Positions 1 through 7,053 of a DNA stretch of 64,000 nt are shown here, one piece after another (position 1 is the first letter of the stretch; each line of letters begins with the position of its first letter). This DNA is from Phocoenobacter atlanticus subsp. cyclopteri (GTDB taxonomy: Bacteria > Pseudomonadota > Gammaproteobacteria > Enterobacterales > Pasteurellaceae). A program made the translations under genes and the position numbers. The stretch lies in NCBI RefSeq assembly GCF_018343795.1, contig NZ_CP074346.1, positions 1,178,001 through 1,242,000 of the forward strand, in the 5' to 3' direction. A model generated the notes under the pieces. It ran no database searches, was not told the DNA's origin, and worked only from the letters and a program-made list of their open reading frames with translations.

Positions 1-1
1 C

Positions 2-346
2 TCGATAGTATTTACAACATCGATGGCTAGCATTAATAAAAGTCCTAATATGAGTGGATATGCGGGTTCTAAAGCTGCGGTAAATCATACAGTAGCAAAT
101 TTGGCACATGACTTTGGACCTGTTCGAATTAATGCTGTAGGACCAGGAGCCACTAGAACAGCAGCTTTAGAAAGTGTATTAACCCCTGAAATTGAAAAAA
201 CAATGCTTAAACATACACCTATAAAAAGGCTAGGAACAGCAAATGATATTGCAGGAGCAATATTATATTTTGTTTCCCCTATTTCAGAGTGGGTTAGTGG
301 ACAAACCATTTTTGTAAATGGTGGTGGTGAACAGACCTTAGAATAG
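2..346 (+). CDS. hdhA: Short-chain dehydrogenase, HdhA-like (5' end outside window)
   Basis: This is the C-terminal part of a classical NAD(P)-dependent short-chain dehydrogenase, open from the window edge to the TAG at 344-346. The visible part has the catalytic Tyr-x3-Lys (SGYAGSKAAVNH), the RINAVGPGATRTAALESV segment that follows the active site, and a C-terminal VSGQTIFVNGGG typical of the fold. From memory, the order and wording (TPEIEKTMLKHTPIKRLG) closely follow E. coli 7-alpha-hydroxysteroid dehydrogenase HdhA. The in-frame codons before the ATG at 23 (S-I-V-F-T-T-S) match the strand before the catalytic serine, so that ATG is internal. Substrate cannot be told from the fragment; a generic SDR oxidoreductase is the alternative. 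Confidence 0.8.
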   Translation, partial: SIVFTTSMASINKSPNMSGYAGSKAAVNHTVANLAHDFGPVRINAVGPGATRTAALESVLTPEIEKTMLKHTPIKRLGTANDIAGAILYFVSPISEWVSGQTIFVNGGGEQTLE

Positions 347-394
347 AGTATTGAAATCAGCTCTCGTGATTTATGAAAAATTAGAAAAACCTTT

Positions 395-443
395 AAAACC
401 AACCCAACGTTATTTTTAATAAACGACATAATGGGTTGGTTTT
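395..443. terminator. Bidirectional intrinsic terminator
   Basis: A 12-bp perfect stem (AAAACCAACCCA at 395-406 with TGGGTTGGTTTT at 432-443) lies between the convergent hdhA-like gene and the autotransporter gene. A run of T follows on the plus strand and the stem itself starts with A-residues for the minus strand, so it can serve both. Confidence 0.75.
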
Positions 444-494
444 TGATTAAAAATAGAAAGTAAGTAGTGGTATGATTTTAGAGCATAAAGTATA

Positions 495-2486
495 TTAAAA
501 CTCTAAGCCAATTTCTGCCTGAAATGATGTTTTAGAGAAGTTGTCTTTACGTCCAATATCACGACTAACTCCAACATTGGCATACCAATTGTTATTGGTT
601 GGTTTAAAGCGTAATCCAGCCACCATATTTATCCAGCTTGTATCTAAAGGGATAAGGGTTTTAAATGTGCTACCATTTAAAGTTGCATTAATTGTTGTTG
701 TGTCACTATGCCATTCTCTTATCCAACGTGTTGTAAGATAAGGTTGCCAATTGGTGGCTTGATAACGTAAATCAAAGCCAACACCTGTTTTTAAACTATG
801 ATCAACATTTGGTGTAAATTGCATTTGAGTAATACCTTTATTACGCTCACTAAGTGCTTTAATTTCTGTTTTTGTTTTATGAATATCGGCAATCAAAGAG
901 AAGTTTACTGCTTTAATTTTCCACTCATAACCACCAAAAAGAGAGACCCCTAAACTATTAGCATTGGTACTGGCAGATTGTTTATGCACAGATTCTCCAA
1001 TATACGCGGTACGTTGAGTATTTAATTTTGTAAGATTAAGTTGCAAGCTTGAACCTAAATACCAGCGATCAGCATCATAGCGAAGGGCGGTACTCAATAC
1101 ACGATTTCGAGTATCAATATTAACTAAACCACTTTGCAGGTTTTGTTTTTGAGTATGTGCTAAAACACTCAATTGCCAGTTTGGGTCAAATTGTATTTTT
1201 GCACCAAGATGTAGGCTATTACCACCTTTTTGATTTTGATAGGCGACGACAGGACTTACTGTATTTGCGGTTTGTCTATGTTGGCGATTAAGATTACTTT
1301 GAGTACGAGTAAAGTCAAAGGCTAACTCATTTTGTTGTTGTAGCATTGGGGTTAAAACAGCCATATCTTTAGGTGTTTGTAACACATTTAGAATATAGTC
1401 TGCCATTGCTTTATGGGTTTTTGGACCAGGGTGAAAGTCATCAGCAAAGAGACGCTTGTCCGCCACATTTTTATCTGTAGGGTTACAAACAGGTTGAAAA
1501 CGATCGGCAGTGCTTCCTTTACAAGCAACAGCAATGGTATTATTTATACCATATTCATTTGGACGACTTAGTATATCATTCATCAAAGCATCGGCATCAA
1601 CTCGTACGATATTACCACCCACTTGATTGAGTGCTGCTGTGATTTGTTGATTGAGTATTGTAGTCGTTAATTTTGCGGCTGTAACAGTCTCTTTATATGC
1701 CTGATTTAATGCTTGTTCAATATCTTTAGAACGGATACCAAAATTACTTGCGACAGTTTTAAACACTTGCTGACGATATGTTTCTAAATCTTCAAGGTTT
1801 TGAGTAGGTTGAACAGATAATTTTTCTACTACATTGTTAAAAATAGTCATAAAATCATTGGTTGATATCGCTCCTTGGGATTTTTTTGATATTTGATTAC
1901 CTGCCATTTTTCCAATTTGATTGAAAAACAAAGGTGAATAAATGACATTCGGTACTGTAGGTATGATAATTTTTTTAACACCTGCCTGTTTTAGTTTCCC
2001 CCATTGCTCTGCCATTGTTTGTGACATTTCTTGGATACTTTGAAATAAGTAGGTCTTCTTTTCTTCCTCTGTCTTTTTTGTTGCTGCGGTGGCTAAAACC
2101 ATGGCCATATCATTACCACCAGCCCAAAGGATATGAAGTGAGTCTTTTTTTATAGGGGTTTTTAGATAATCATTAATTTGATTTGCTATCGCTAAATTAG
2201 GTTGGATAACAATACTAAAACTATTTTTACCAACAATCACGCCACTACTATAAGCATAATTTGACCCACCTTTTGTTGAAGCGACTAGTTTTCCACCGAG
2301 TGCTTGTGTAAAGTATTCATTGTAAAGTAAATGATAGTTACCCTCCCCTTTTAGATAAGAGGCTTTATTATTCCAATTCTTTTGCCCTGTATCACTCAAA
2401 CTGTCTCCAAATACGACAACATCTTGAGCAAAAGAGAGAGAACTAGATAAACATAATAGTGATAGTATAGATTTCTTTATTTTCAT
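495..2486 (-). CDS. GDSL-family esterase/lipase autotransporter (type Va)
   Basis: A 663-residue protein with an N-terminal signal peptide (about residues 1-20, ending SLSFA-Q), a GDSL hydrolase passenger and a C-terminal beta-barrel. The catalytic Ser is in FGDSLSDTG (Ser29). The Gly/Asn blocks are visible (AGGNDMA), and the Asp-His pair is in DDFHPGPKTH near residue 350. From about residue 400 the protein alternates amphipathic strands and ends in an aromatic residue (EIGLEF), as in AT-2 autotransporter barrels; the architecture is that of EstA-type esterases. It would be carried to the outer membrane by Sec and Bam, with the esterase facing outside. The gene stands alone, with a bidirectional terminator just downstream. 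Substrate (lipid, glycerophospholipid or short esters) cannot be deduced. Confidence 0.88.
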   Translation of the reverse strand: MKIKKSILSLLCLSSSLSFAQDVVVFGDSLSDTGQKNWNNKASYLKGEGNYHLLYNEYFTQALGGKLVASTKGGSNYAYSSGVIVGKNSFSIVIQPNLAIANQINDYLKTPIKKDSLHILWAGGNDMAMVLATAATKKTEEEKKTYLFQSIQEMSQTMAEQWGKLKQAGVKKIIIPTVPNVIYSPLFFNQIGKMAGNQISKKSQGAISTNDFMTIFNNVVEKLSVQPTQNLEDLETYRQQVFKTVASNFGIRSKDIEQALNQAYKETVTAAKLTTTILNQQITAALNQVGGNIVRVDADALMNDILSRPNEYGINNTIAVACKGSTADRFQPVCNPTDKNVADKRLFADDFHPGPKTHKAMADYILNVLQTPKDMAVLTPMLQQQNELAFDFTRTQSNLNRQHRQTANTVSPVVAYQNQKGGNSLHLGAKIQFDPNWQLSVLAHTQKQNLQSGLVNIDTRNRVLSTALRYDADRWYLGSSLQLNLTKLNTQRTAYIGESVHKQSASTNANSLGVSLFGGYEWKIKAVNFSLIADIHKTKTEIKALSERNKGITQMQFTPNVDHSLKTGVGFDLRYQATNWQPYLTTRWIREWHSDTTTINATLNGSTFKTLIPLDTSWINMVAGLRFKPTNNNWYANVGVSRDIGRKDNFSKTSFQAEIGLEF

Positions 2487-2609
2487 AAGAATTTTCTGTA
2501 AGTTATTAAAAACTAAAATATTCTATATCACTAAAGTATGGTAATCTCTTTTTTTATTATTTTTACAATGTGGTCGGAGTACTAAAAATAATTAAATATT
2601 TATTCAAAA

Positions 2610-3725
2610 TCAAGATAAACTCTCCACATAATCCTGATACCCAAACTGTTTAACTAATTTAACCGTTCCATCAAGTTCTTTAATGGCAATAGAGGGCATA
2701 TTCACACCATTAAACCAATTTTTCTTAACCATTGAATACCCTGCTGTATCACAAAATGAAATACGATCACCAATTTGTAATGGTTTTTCAAATTTATATT
2801 CACCAAAAATATCTCCTGCTAAACAGGATTTTCCACAAACAAGATATTGATAATCCCCTTGACCATAAAACTCATCTTCGGTTAAACGTGCTTCTGAGCG
2901 ATAAATCAATAAATCTAATAAATGTGCCTCAATAGAACTATCCACAATCACATAATCTTTTTCATTATTACCCACATCTAAAATGGTGGTTTCAAAGCTA
3001 CAGCTCAAAGTAATAGAGGCTTCACCCGGTTCTAAATAAACCTGAACCTCAAATTTTTCAGAAAATTGCTTTAAACGATCTGCAAATTGGTCGATGGGAT
3101 AATCTTTTCCTGTAAAATGAATACCACCACCTAAACTGACCCAATCCACTTGATGTAATAATTCACCAAAATGGTTTTCAATATGAGTTAACATTTCATC
3201 AAATTTTTCAAAACTTGGATTTTCACAGTTATTATGAAACATAAAACCATTAATAAGCGGTAAGATTTCTTTGATTTTTTGCAAATCCCACTCCCCCAAA
3301 CGACTATAAGGACGAGCGGGATCCGCCAGTAAAAAACTTGAAGTACTAACACGAGGATTTACCCGTAAACCTCGTTGAATATTTTTAGCGTGATCTTTAT
3401 AACGTTTTAATTGATTAATTGAATTAAAAATAATCTTATCAGCATTCTCAACAACTTCATCAATTTCATCTGGTGAATAAGCAACACTATAAGCGTGGGT
3501 TTCACCGCCAAATTTCTCTTTACCTAATTTCACTTCATAAAGTGATGACGAAGTTGTCCCTGCCATATATTGCGACATAAAATCAAACACTGACCACGTT
3601 GCAAAACATTTCAATGCTAATAAGGCTTTTGCCCCTGATTTTTGTTGCACATAGGCAATTTTTTCCATATTGCGTAGTAATTTTGATTTATCAATTAAAT
3701 AGTAAGGGGTTTGTAATTGTGTCAT
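2610..3725 (-). CDS. nspC: Carboxynorspermidine/carboxyspermidine decarboxylase
   Basis: A 371-residue PLP-dependent decarboxylase of the alanine-racemase fold (group IV), the last step of the carboxy(nor)spermidine route to spermidine or norspermidine. The PLP lysine is K39 in LLALKCFATW. The LEPGEA loop that binds the phosphate and the C-terminal CGKSCLAGD segment, which supplies active-site Cys and Asp in this family, are present. The length is normal and the protein appears intact. Its usual partner, a saccharopine-dehydrogenase-like carboxynorspermidine dehydrogenase, is not next to it; upstream lies transposition-scarred DNA. I see no clear terminator at its 3' end. Confidence 0.88.
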   Translation of the reverse strand: MTQLQTPYYLIDKSKLLRNMEKIAYVQQKSGAKALLALKCFATWSVFDFMSQYMAGTTSSSLYEVKLGKEKFGGETHAYSVAYSPDEIDEVVENADKIIFNSINQLKRYKDHAKNIQRGLRVNPRVSTSSFLLADPARPYSRLGEWDLQKIKEILPLINGFMFHNNCENPSFEKFDEMLTHIENHFGELLHQVDWVSLGGGIHFTGKDYPIDQFADRLKQFSEKFEVQVYLEPGEASITLSCSFETTILDVGNNEKDYVIVDSSIEAHLLDLLIYRSEARLTEDEFYGQGDYQYLVCGKSCLAGDIFGEYKFEKPLQIGDRISFCDTAGYSMVKKNWFNGVNMPSIAIKELDGTVKLVKQFGYQDYVESLS

Positions 3726-3806
3726 TCTTTTTCCTTAATAATATATACGTTCATAAAAATTAAATAGATTAATTATTTTCTACTTATAATAATGTTAGAT
3801 GATAGC

Positions 3807-3956
3807 TTACCCTAAAGCTCTTGCAAAACTAATAAAAAAATTTGCAAATTTTGAACTACCTCCAAAATGCCTGCCCTCCGACTGGCTAAGCTCAAACATC
3901 ATCACTAACTGATTTAACGTTTTACTAAAAATCACTCTGTAACAATGCTTGTTCAT
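3807..3956 (-). pseudogene. Orphan ESPR signal-peptide relic of a type V secreted protein
   Basis: The ATG at 3956-3954 on the minus strand opens a 49-residue frame beginning MNKHCYRVIFSKTLNQLV and continuing MMFELSQSEG. This is the extended signal peptide region (ESPR) of large two-partner-secretion exoproteins and trimeric autotransporters, whose usual form is MNK-x-YRVIFSK...VVVSELAKS. A good Shine-Dalgarno (GGAAC) precedes the ATG. The frame is lost after the first 30 residues, where a USS-like TTTGCAAATTTT occurs, and stops at 3807. No hydrophobic signal core or passenger follows, so this is the stump of a deleted adhesin or haemagglutinin gene. It lies between nspC and a transposase-like gene. 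Confidence 0.65.
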
Positions 3957-4101
3957 AATGTGTTCCTTTCTATGTGTATCAAGGCGTTTACTATTACACC
4001 ATAAAAATAGACAAATAAAAATATTCTCTTAATTAATTTGTACTAAAAACTTGTTATTCTATTTTTATTAAAACTCCAATAAAAAAATAAGTATTAAAAA
4101 C

Positions 4102-4905
4102 ATGTTACTCATCTCCCTTTTTATCCTGCTACTATTCATTCAATACCACCACGCAAAACCACAAAAATCTTATTACACAAAACCCAACCCCACTAAACCC
4201 AATACCCATAAAAATCATCCTAAACCTCAATGGGTTATTGATAAAATCATTTATCTTAAAGCGACAATGGGAAAACAAGCAGGTTGTAGAAAAATAGCAA
4301 ATACTTTTAACCGCTTACATAACTCTGAAACTGTCGGTAAAACTTTTGTTGCCAACACAATTCAAAAACATCAATATAAAATTCAACAACAACGTTATAA
4401 AATAAAAAAACAATTACCTCTAGAAGTGGCAATTAACCATACTTGGGCAATGGATTTAAGTTTTTATTCTTCTCAAATGTTACTCGGCATTCTCGATCAC
4501 GGATCTCGTAAATTACTTTATTTGCAACCCATCAAAAACAAATCCAGTTGGATGTTACTCGGTTATCTATGCTTAACTATTGCAAAATATGGCAAACCAA
4601 AAAAGTTACGCACAGATAATGAAATTATTTTTAATAGTTTTGTGTTTAAAAAATTTTTAAAACTCGTAAATATCAAAAAACAAACTACCCCAGTTGCTTC
4701 ACCGTGGTGTAATGGCAGAATAGAGAGATTATTTGGAACACTTAAACCGATGATTAAAACGCATTATATTGAAAATTATTTTACGTTAAACAGCTTTTTA
4801 ACTCAGTTTAAATTTTGGTATAACAACCACAGAACACATCAAAATTTAAAGGGAAAAACACCGAATGACGTTTGGTATCAAAATAACAAATACAGGCATA
4901 AATAA
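4102..4905 (+). CDS. DD35E integrase-core transposase-like protein
   Basis: A 267-residue protein with an rve (retroviral integrase-like) catalytic core. The acidic triad is D118 (WAMDLSF), D172 (LRTDNE) and E208 (GRIERLFGTLK), with exactly 35 residues between the second and third, as in IS3/IS481-type enzymes. The C-terminal WYNNHRTHQNLKGKTPNDVW is also typical of that group. It has no separate OrfA. Residues 1-15 are very hydrophobic, which is odd for a transposase, and are followed by a basic Pro/Lys-rich stretch and a short HTH-like region. I find no clear terminal inverted repeats or target duplication. It may be an old immobile single-copy gene; similar transposase-like genes exist in Haemophilus. 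Confidence 0.75.
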   Translation: MLLISLFILLLFIQYHHAKPQKSYYTKPNPTKPNTHKNHPKPQWVIDKIIYLKATMGKQAGCRKIANTFNRLHNSETVGKTFVANTIQKHQYKIQQQRYKIKKQLPLEVAINHTWAMDLSFYSSQMLLGILDHGSRKLLYLQPIKNKSSWMLLGYLCLTIAKYGKPKKLRTDNEIIFNSFVFKKFLKLVNIKKQTTPVASPWCNGRIERLFGTLKPMIKTHYIENYFTLNSFLTQFKFWYNNHRTHQNLKGKTPNDVWYQNNKYRHK

Positions 4906-5040
4906 GCGGTATGATTTAAATAAAAATTTGCAACTTTTAACTGTCCGCAGAGAACAGAAGCTAACGGTGGTTAAAATTTAGGTTTTTAAAGTAACTTTTA
5001 AAAATCAGTGATTAAAATCTAAAAAAATTTGCTAGAAATA

Positions 5041-5077
5041 AAAAAATTGCCTGCTTAATTTATAAAAAAACAGGCAG
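5041..5077 (-). terminator. Intrinsic terminator behind the tesB fragment
   Basis: A 6-bp stem (TGCCTG at 5048-5053 with CAGGCA at 5071-5076) lies just past the stop of the minus-strand tesB fragment and is followed on that strand by six T residues (plus-strand A-run at 5041-5046). The stem is short, so confidence is moderate. Confidence 0.5.
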
Positions 5078-5095
5078 ATTTAGATCAAAAATTAC

Positions 5096-5680
5096 TCAAC
5101 TGTCGTTAAAGATAAGGCTGTCCGTAGTGCGGACAGGACACCAAACAAATTGCTTAGGTGGAAGTTTTACGCCATTAAAAGGATCATTTGCATATTTAAT
5201 CCTAACTTCAAAAGGACGCTCTGCTTGAAATTTTTCTTTTAAGTGAGAGGGTAAAAGTGATGCCATTGATTTAATTAATTCGTTCTCTGAATAATAACTC
5301 GTCGGTTCAGTTACTTCTGGCATTACACTTTGATGATCAAAACCTTGTTCTTTAAGCTGAAATGAAGCCGTCATTCGACAAAGCAAAGTATTCTGCTGTT
5401 TCGCTAATACACTCACAGAAGTAAAGCTCTTCCCTTCTCGCAATATTTCTGTTTCATAAATAATTGGTGAATGGATATCTCCTGCATTGATGAAATAACA
5501 ATGAAAAGAGTGCAACACTCTCTCTAATTCGACTTGTTGCATCGCTGCAGATAATCCTTGAGCCATTATTTGCCCACCAAACACTTTTGGTAATCCTAAA
5601 TCTTCTACTTCACCTTGAAATTGATGAGTATCAAGCTGCTTTAGTGTTAGTAATTCAATTAAATTTTGTAATGCTTTCAT
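5096..5680 (-). pseudogene. tesB: Acyl-CoA thioesterase II, C-terminally truncated
   Basis: The 194 residues match the first two thirds of TesB: the first hot-dog domain, with VFGGQIMAQGL and LHSFHCYFINAGD, and the start of the linker (RPFEVRIKYANDPFNG). E. coli TesB has 286 residues, and the similarity ends abruptly after about residue 180 (KQFVWCP). The remaining residues are unrelated and the frame stops at 5096. The second hot-dog domain, which holds the catalytic Asp-Thr-Gln of this family, is missing and is not found in the following DNA. A short hairpin (CTGTCCG at 5118-5124 with CGGACAG at 5130-5136) sits exactly at the break. The enzyme is almost certainly inactive. Confidence 0.8.
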
Positions 5681-5778
5681 TATTTCATCCTTGTGTATTA
5701 ATTATTGAGCTGTGTATTACTGTCATAATAACAAATATAAATAACACATTCTATCTTGATATATTAACAACATAATTA

Positions 5779-5807
5779 TTGACTTTTTAACAAAATACTT
5801 CCAAAAT
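5779..5807 (+). promoter_or_regulatory. Possible sigma-70 promoter of the ribN leader
   Basis: TTGACT (5779-5784) and CAAAAT (5802-5807) are separated by 17 bp. They would start transcription about a dozen bases before the FMN riboswitch. The -10 is weak, so this is a sequence-match inference only. Confidence 0.4.
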
Positions 5808-5820
5808 TAGTGCATATTTA

Positions 5821-5938
5821 ATCTTCAGGGCAGGGTGAAATTCCCGATCGGTGGTTATAGTCCACGAGCGGAAGCGAAAGCGAATGCAGGAATAAGTGAA
5901 ATTCTTATACCGACAGTTAAAGTCTGGATGGAAGAAGA
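5821..5938 (+). promoter_or_regulatory. FMN riboswitch (RFN element)
   Basis: The conserved blocks of the RFN aptamer occur in order: TTCAGGGCAGGGTGAAATTC, then CCCGATCGGTGG, TAGTCCACGAGCGG, a variable arm, and finally CCGACAGTTAAAGTCTGGAT and GGAAGAAG. P1 is formed by TCTTC (5822-5826) with GAAGA near 5931-5935. It binds flavin mononucleotide and lowers expression of riboflavin synthesis or transport genes. The downstream gene is a riboflavin importer of the EamA family, which agrees with this role. Confidence 0.95.
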
Positions 5939-5958
5939 AAAACAAATAGAAATTAATT

Positions 5959-5984
5959 CACTTGAGTATTCTCAAGTGTTTTTC
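5959..5984 (+). terminator. First terminator hairpin of the FMN riboswitch leader
   Basis: CACTTGAG (5959-5966), loop TATT, CTCAAGTG (5971-5978), then a run of T. It is a compact intrinsic terminator about 20 bp behind the aptamer and 170 bp ahead of ribN. Confidence 0.75.
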
Positions 5985-5998
5985 TGTATGCTTTCTGA

Positions 5999-6037
5999 TG
6001 CCCTGAAATCTTAAGATTTCAGGGCATTTTTATTTTT
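5999..6037 (+). terminator. Second terminator hairpin of the FMN riboswitch leader
   Basis: A 12-bp perfect stem (TGCCCTGAAATC at 5999-6010, GATTTCAGGGCA at 6015-6026) is followed by TTTTTATTTTT. Its left arm, TGCCCTGAA, is exactly complementary over 9 bases to the 5' strand of the aptamer (TTCAGGGCA, 5824-5832). Pairing of these two would open the terminator, so this is the likely switching hairpin. Confidence 0.8.
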
Positions 6038-6042
6038 CTTAA

Positions 6043-6079
6043 CTTTTATCCATTGTTTTTATAAAGCAATGGGTAAAAG
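6043..6079 (+). promoter_or_regulatory. Third leader hairpin upstream of ribN
   Basis: A 13-bp stem (6043-6055 with 6067-6079, one G-U pair) with an 11-base loop and no T-run. It lies between the terminators and the ribN start. Its role is unknown; it could protect the 5' end or set spacing of the leader. Confidence 0.5.
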
Positions 6080-6157
6080 CGAAGAAGAATGGTATCTGCT
6101 ATCCCTCGCCCATAAACCAACTAAATTAAAATTTACATTTTTATATAAGGAATAATT

Positions 6158-7042
6158 ATGAAAAGCAATAATCCTCTACTCGGCGGGCTATTTATGGTTT
6201 TAGCAGGCATTCTGTTTGCGATTACCAATACCAGTGTGCAATATTTAAGTGCAACCATTGATCCCTCTGCTATCGCTTTTTTCCAATATGCGTTAGCCTT
6301 TATTTTTATTATTCCTTTTCTAGGTATAAGAGGGAGTAAAAAAGCGATAAACTCCAAACATCGACTATTGCATTTTGTACGAGTGGCATTTTCTGTATTT
6401 GGGGTGCAACTTTGGACTTATGGACTGGCTTATGTACCAATTTGGCAAGCTATTGCGTTAGTAATGCTTTCACCTCTTTTTACTACTATTGGTTCTGGTT
6501 TATTCCTAAAAGAAAATGTGAGTAAAATCCGCTATATTGCAACCTTAATTGGTTTATTAGGTGGCTTTATTATTCTTTCCCCTTGGTCTGATGACTTTAA
6601 TATTTATGCGTTCTTACCTGTTGCTGCGGCAGTTTTTTGGTCATTTGCTTCACTTATTACTAAATATACCTCAAAAGATGATAACCCTATTACTATAGTG
6701 GCTTATTTATTGGTGTTATTACTACCAGTAAATTACCTATTTGGTTATTCTCATATTTTAATGCCGAGTGATTTATCAACTTGGGGAATTTTGATTTTAT
6801 TAGGTGCTGTAACTGCAATGGCTCAATTTGCTATTGCGAAATCCTATAATCTTGCTGATGCCTCTTTTGTACAACCTTTTGATCATTTAAAACTACCATT
6901 TAATGTATTAGCTGGTTGGTTAGTGTTTGGTTATCTTCCACCGGGAGAATTATGGATTGGTGCATTATTGATTATCTGTGCTGTTACTATGGTTTCTCGT
7001 GTTGAGAAAAATAAAAAAATGCAAGATAAGAGTGAGCAATAA
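6158..7042 (+). CDS. ribN: Riboflavin importer RibN (EamA/DMT family)
   Basis: A 294-residue inner-membrane protein with about ten predicted transmembrane segments in two EamA repeats; the second begins near residue 150 at FLPVAAAVFWSFASLITKYT. The family alone (drug/metabolite transporters) would be ambiguous. The upstream FMN riboswitch makes RibN, the riboflavin importer described in rhizobia and Vibrio, much the best call. The start ATG is preceded by AAGGAATAATT. The downstream SIR2 gene starts 11 bp after its stop, so both probably share the riboswitch-controlled transcript. Transport of riboflavin itself is an inference from family and regulation. Confidence 0.85.
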   Translation: MKSNNPLLGGLFMVLAGILFAITNTSVQYLSATIDPSAIAFFQYALAFIFIIPFLGIRGSKKAINSKHRLLHFVRVAFSVFGVQLWTYGLAYVPIWQAIALVMLSPLFTTIGSGLFLKENVSKIRYIATLIGLLGGFIILSPWSDDFNIYAFLPVAAAVFWSFASLITKYTSKDDNPITIVAYLLVLLLPVNYLFGYSHILMPSDLSTWGILILLGAVTAMAQFAIAKSYNLADASFVQPFDHLKLPFNVLAGWLVFGYLPPGELWIGALLIICAVTMVSRVEKNKKMQDKSEQ

Positions 7043-7053
7043 GAGGAATTTAT

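Noticed and set aside
85-429. 114-codon minus-strand frame over the hdhA-like gene
   Set aside because: Shadow of a clear SDR coding region on the plus strand; it also runs through the terminator hairpin.
4102-4146. Hydrophobic first 15 residues of the transposase-like protein taken as a signal peptide
   Set aside because: The rest of the protein is a cytoplasmic DDE core; the segment may be a wrong start, although no better start with a ribosome site was found.
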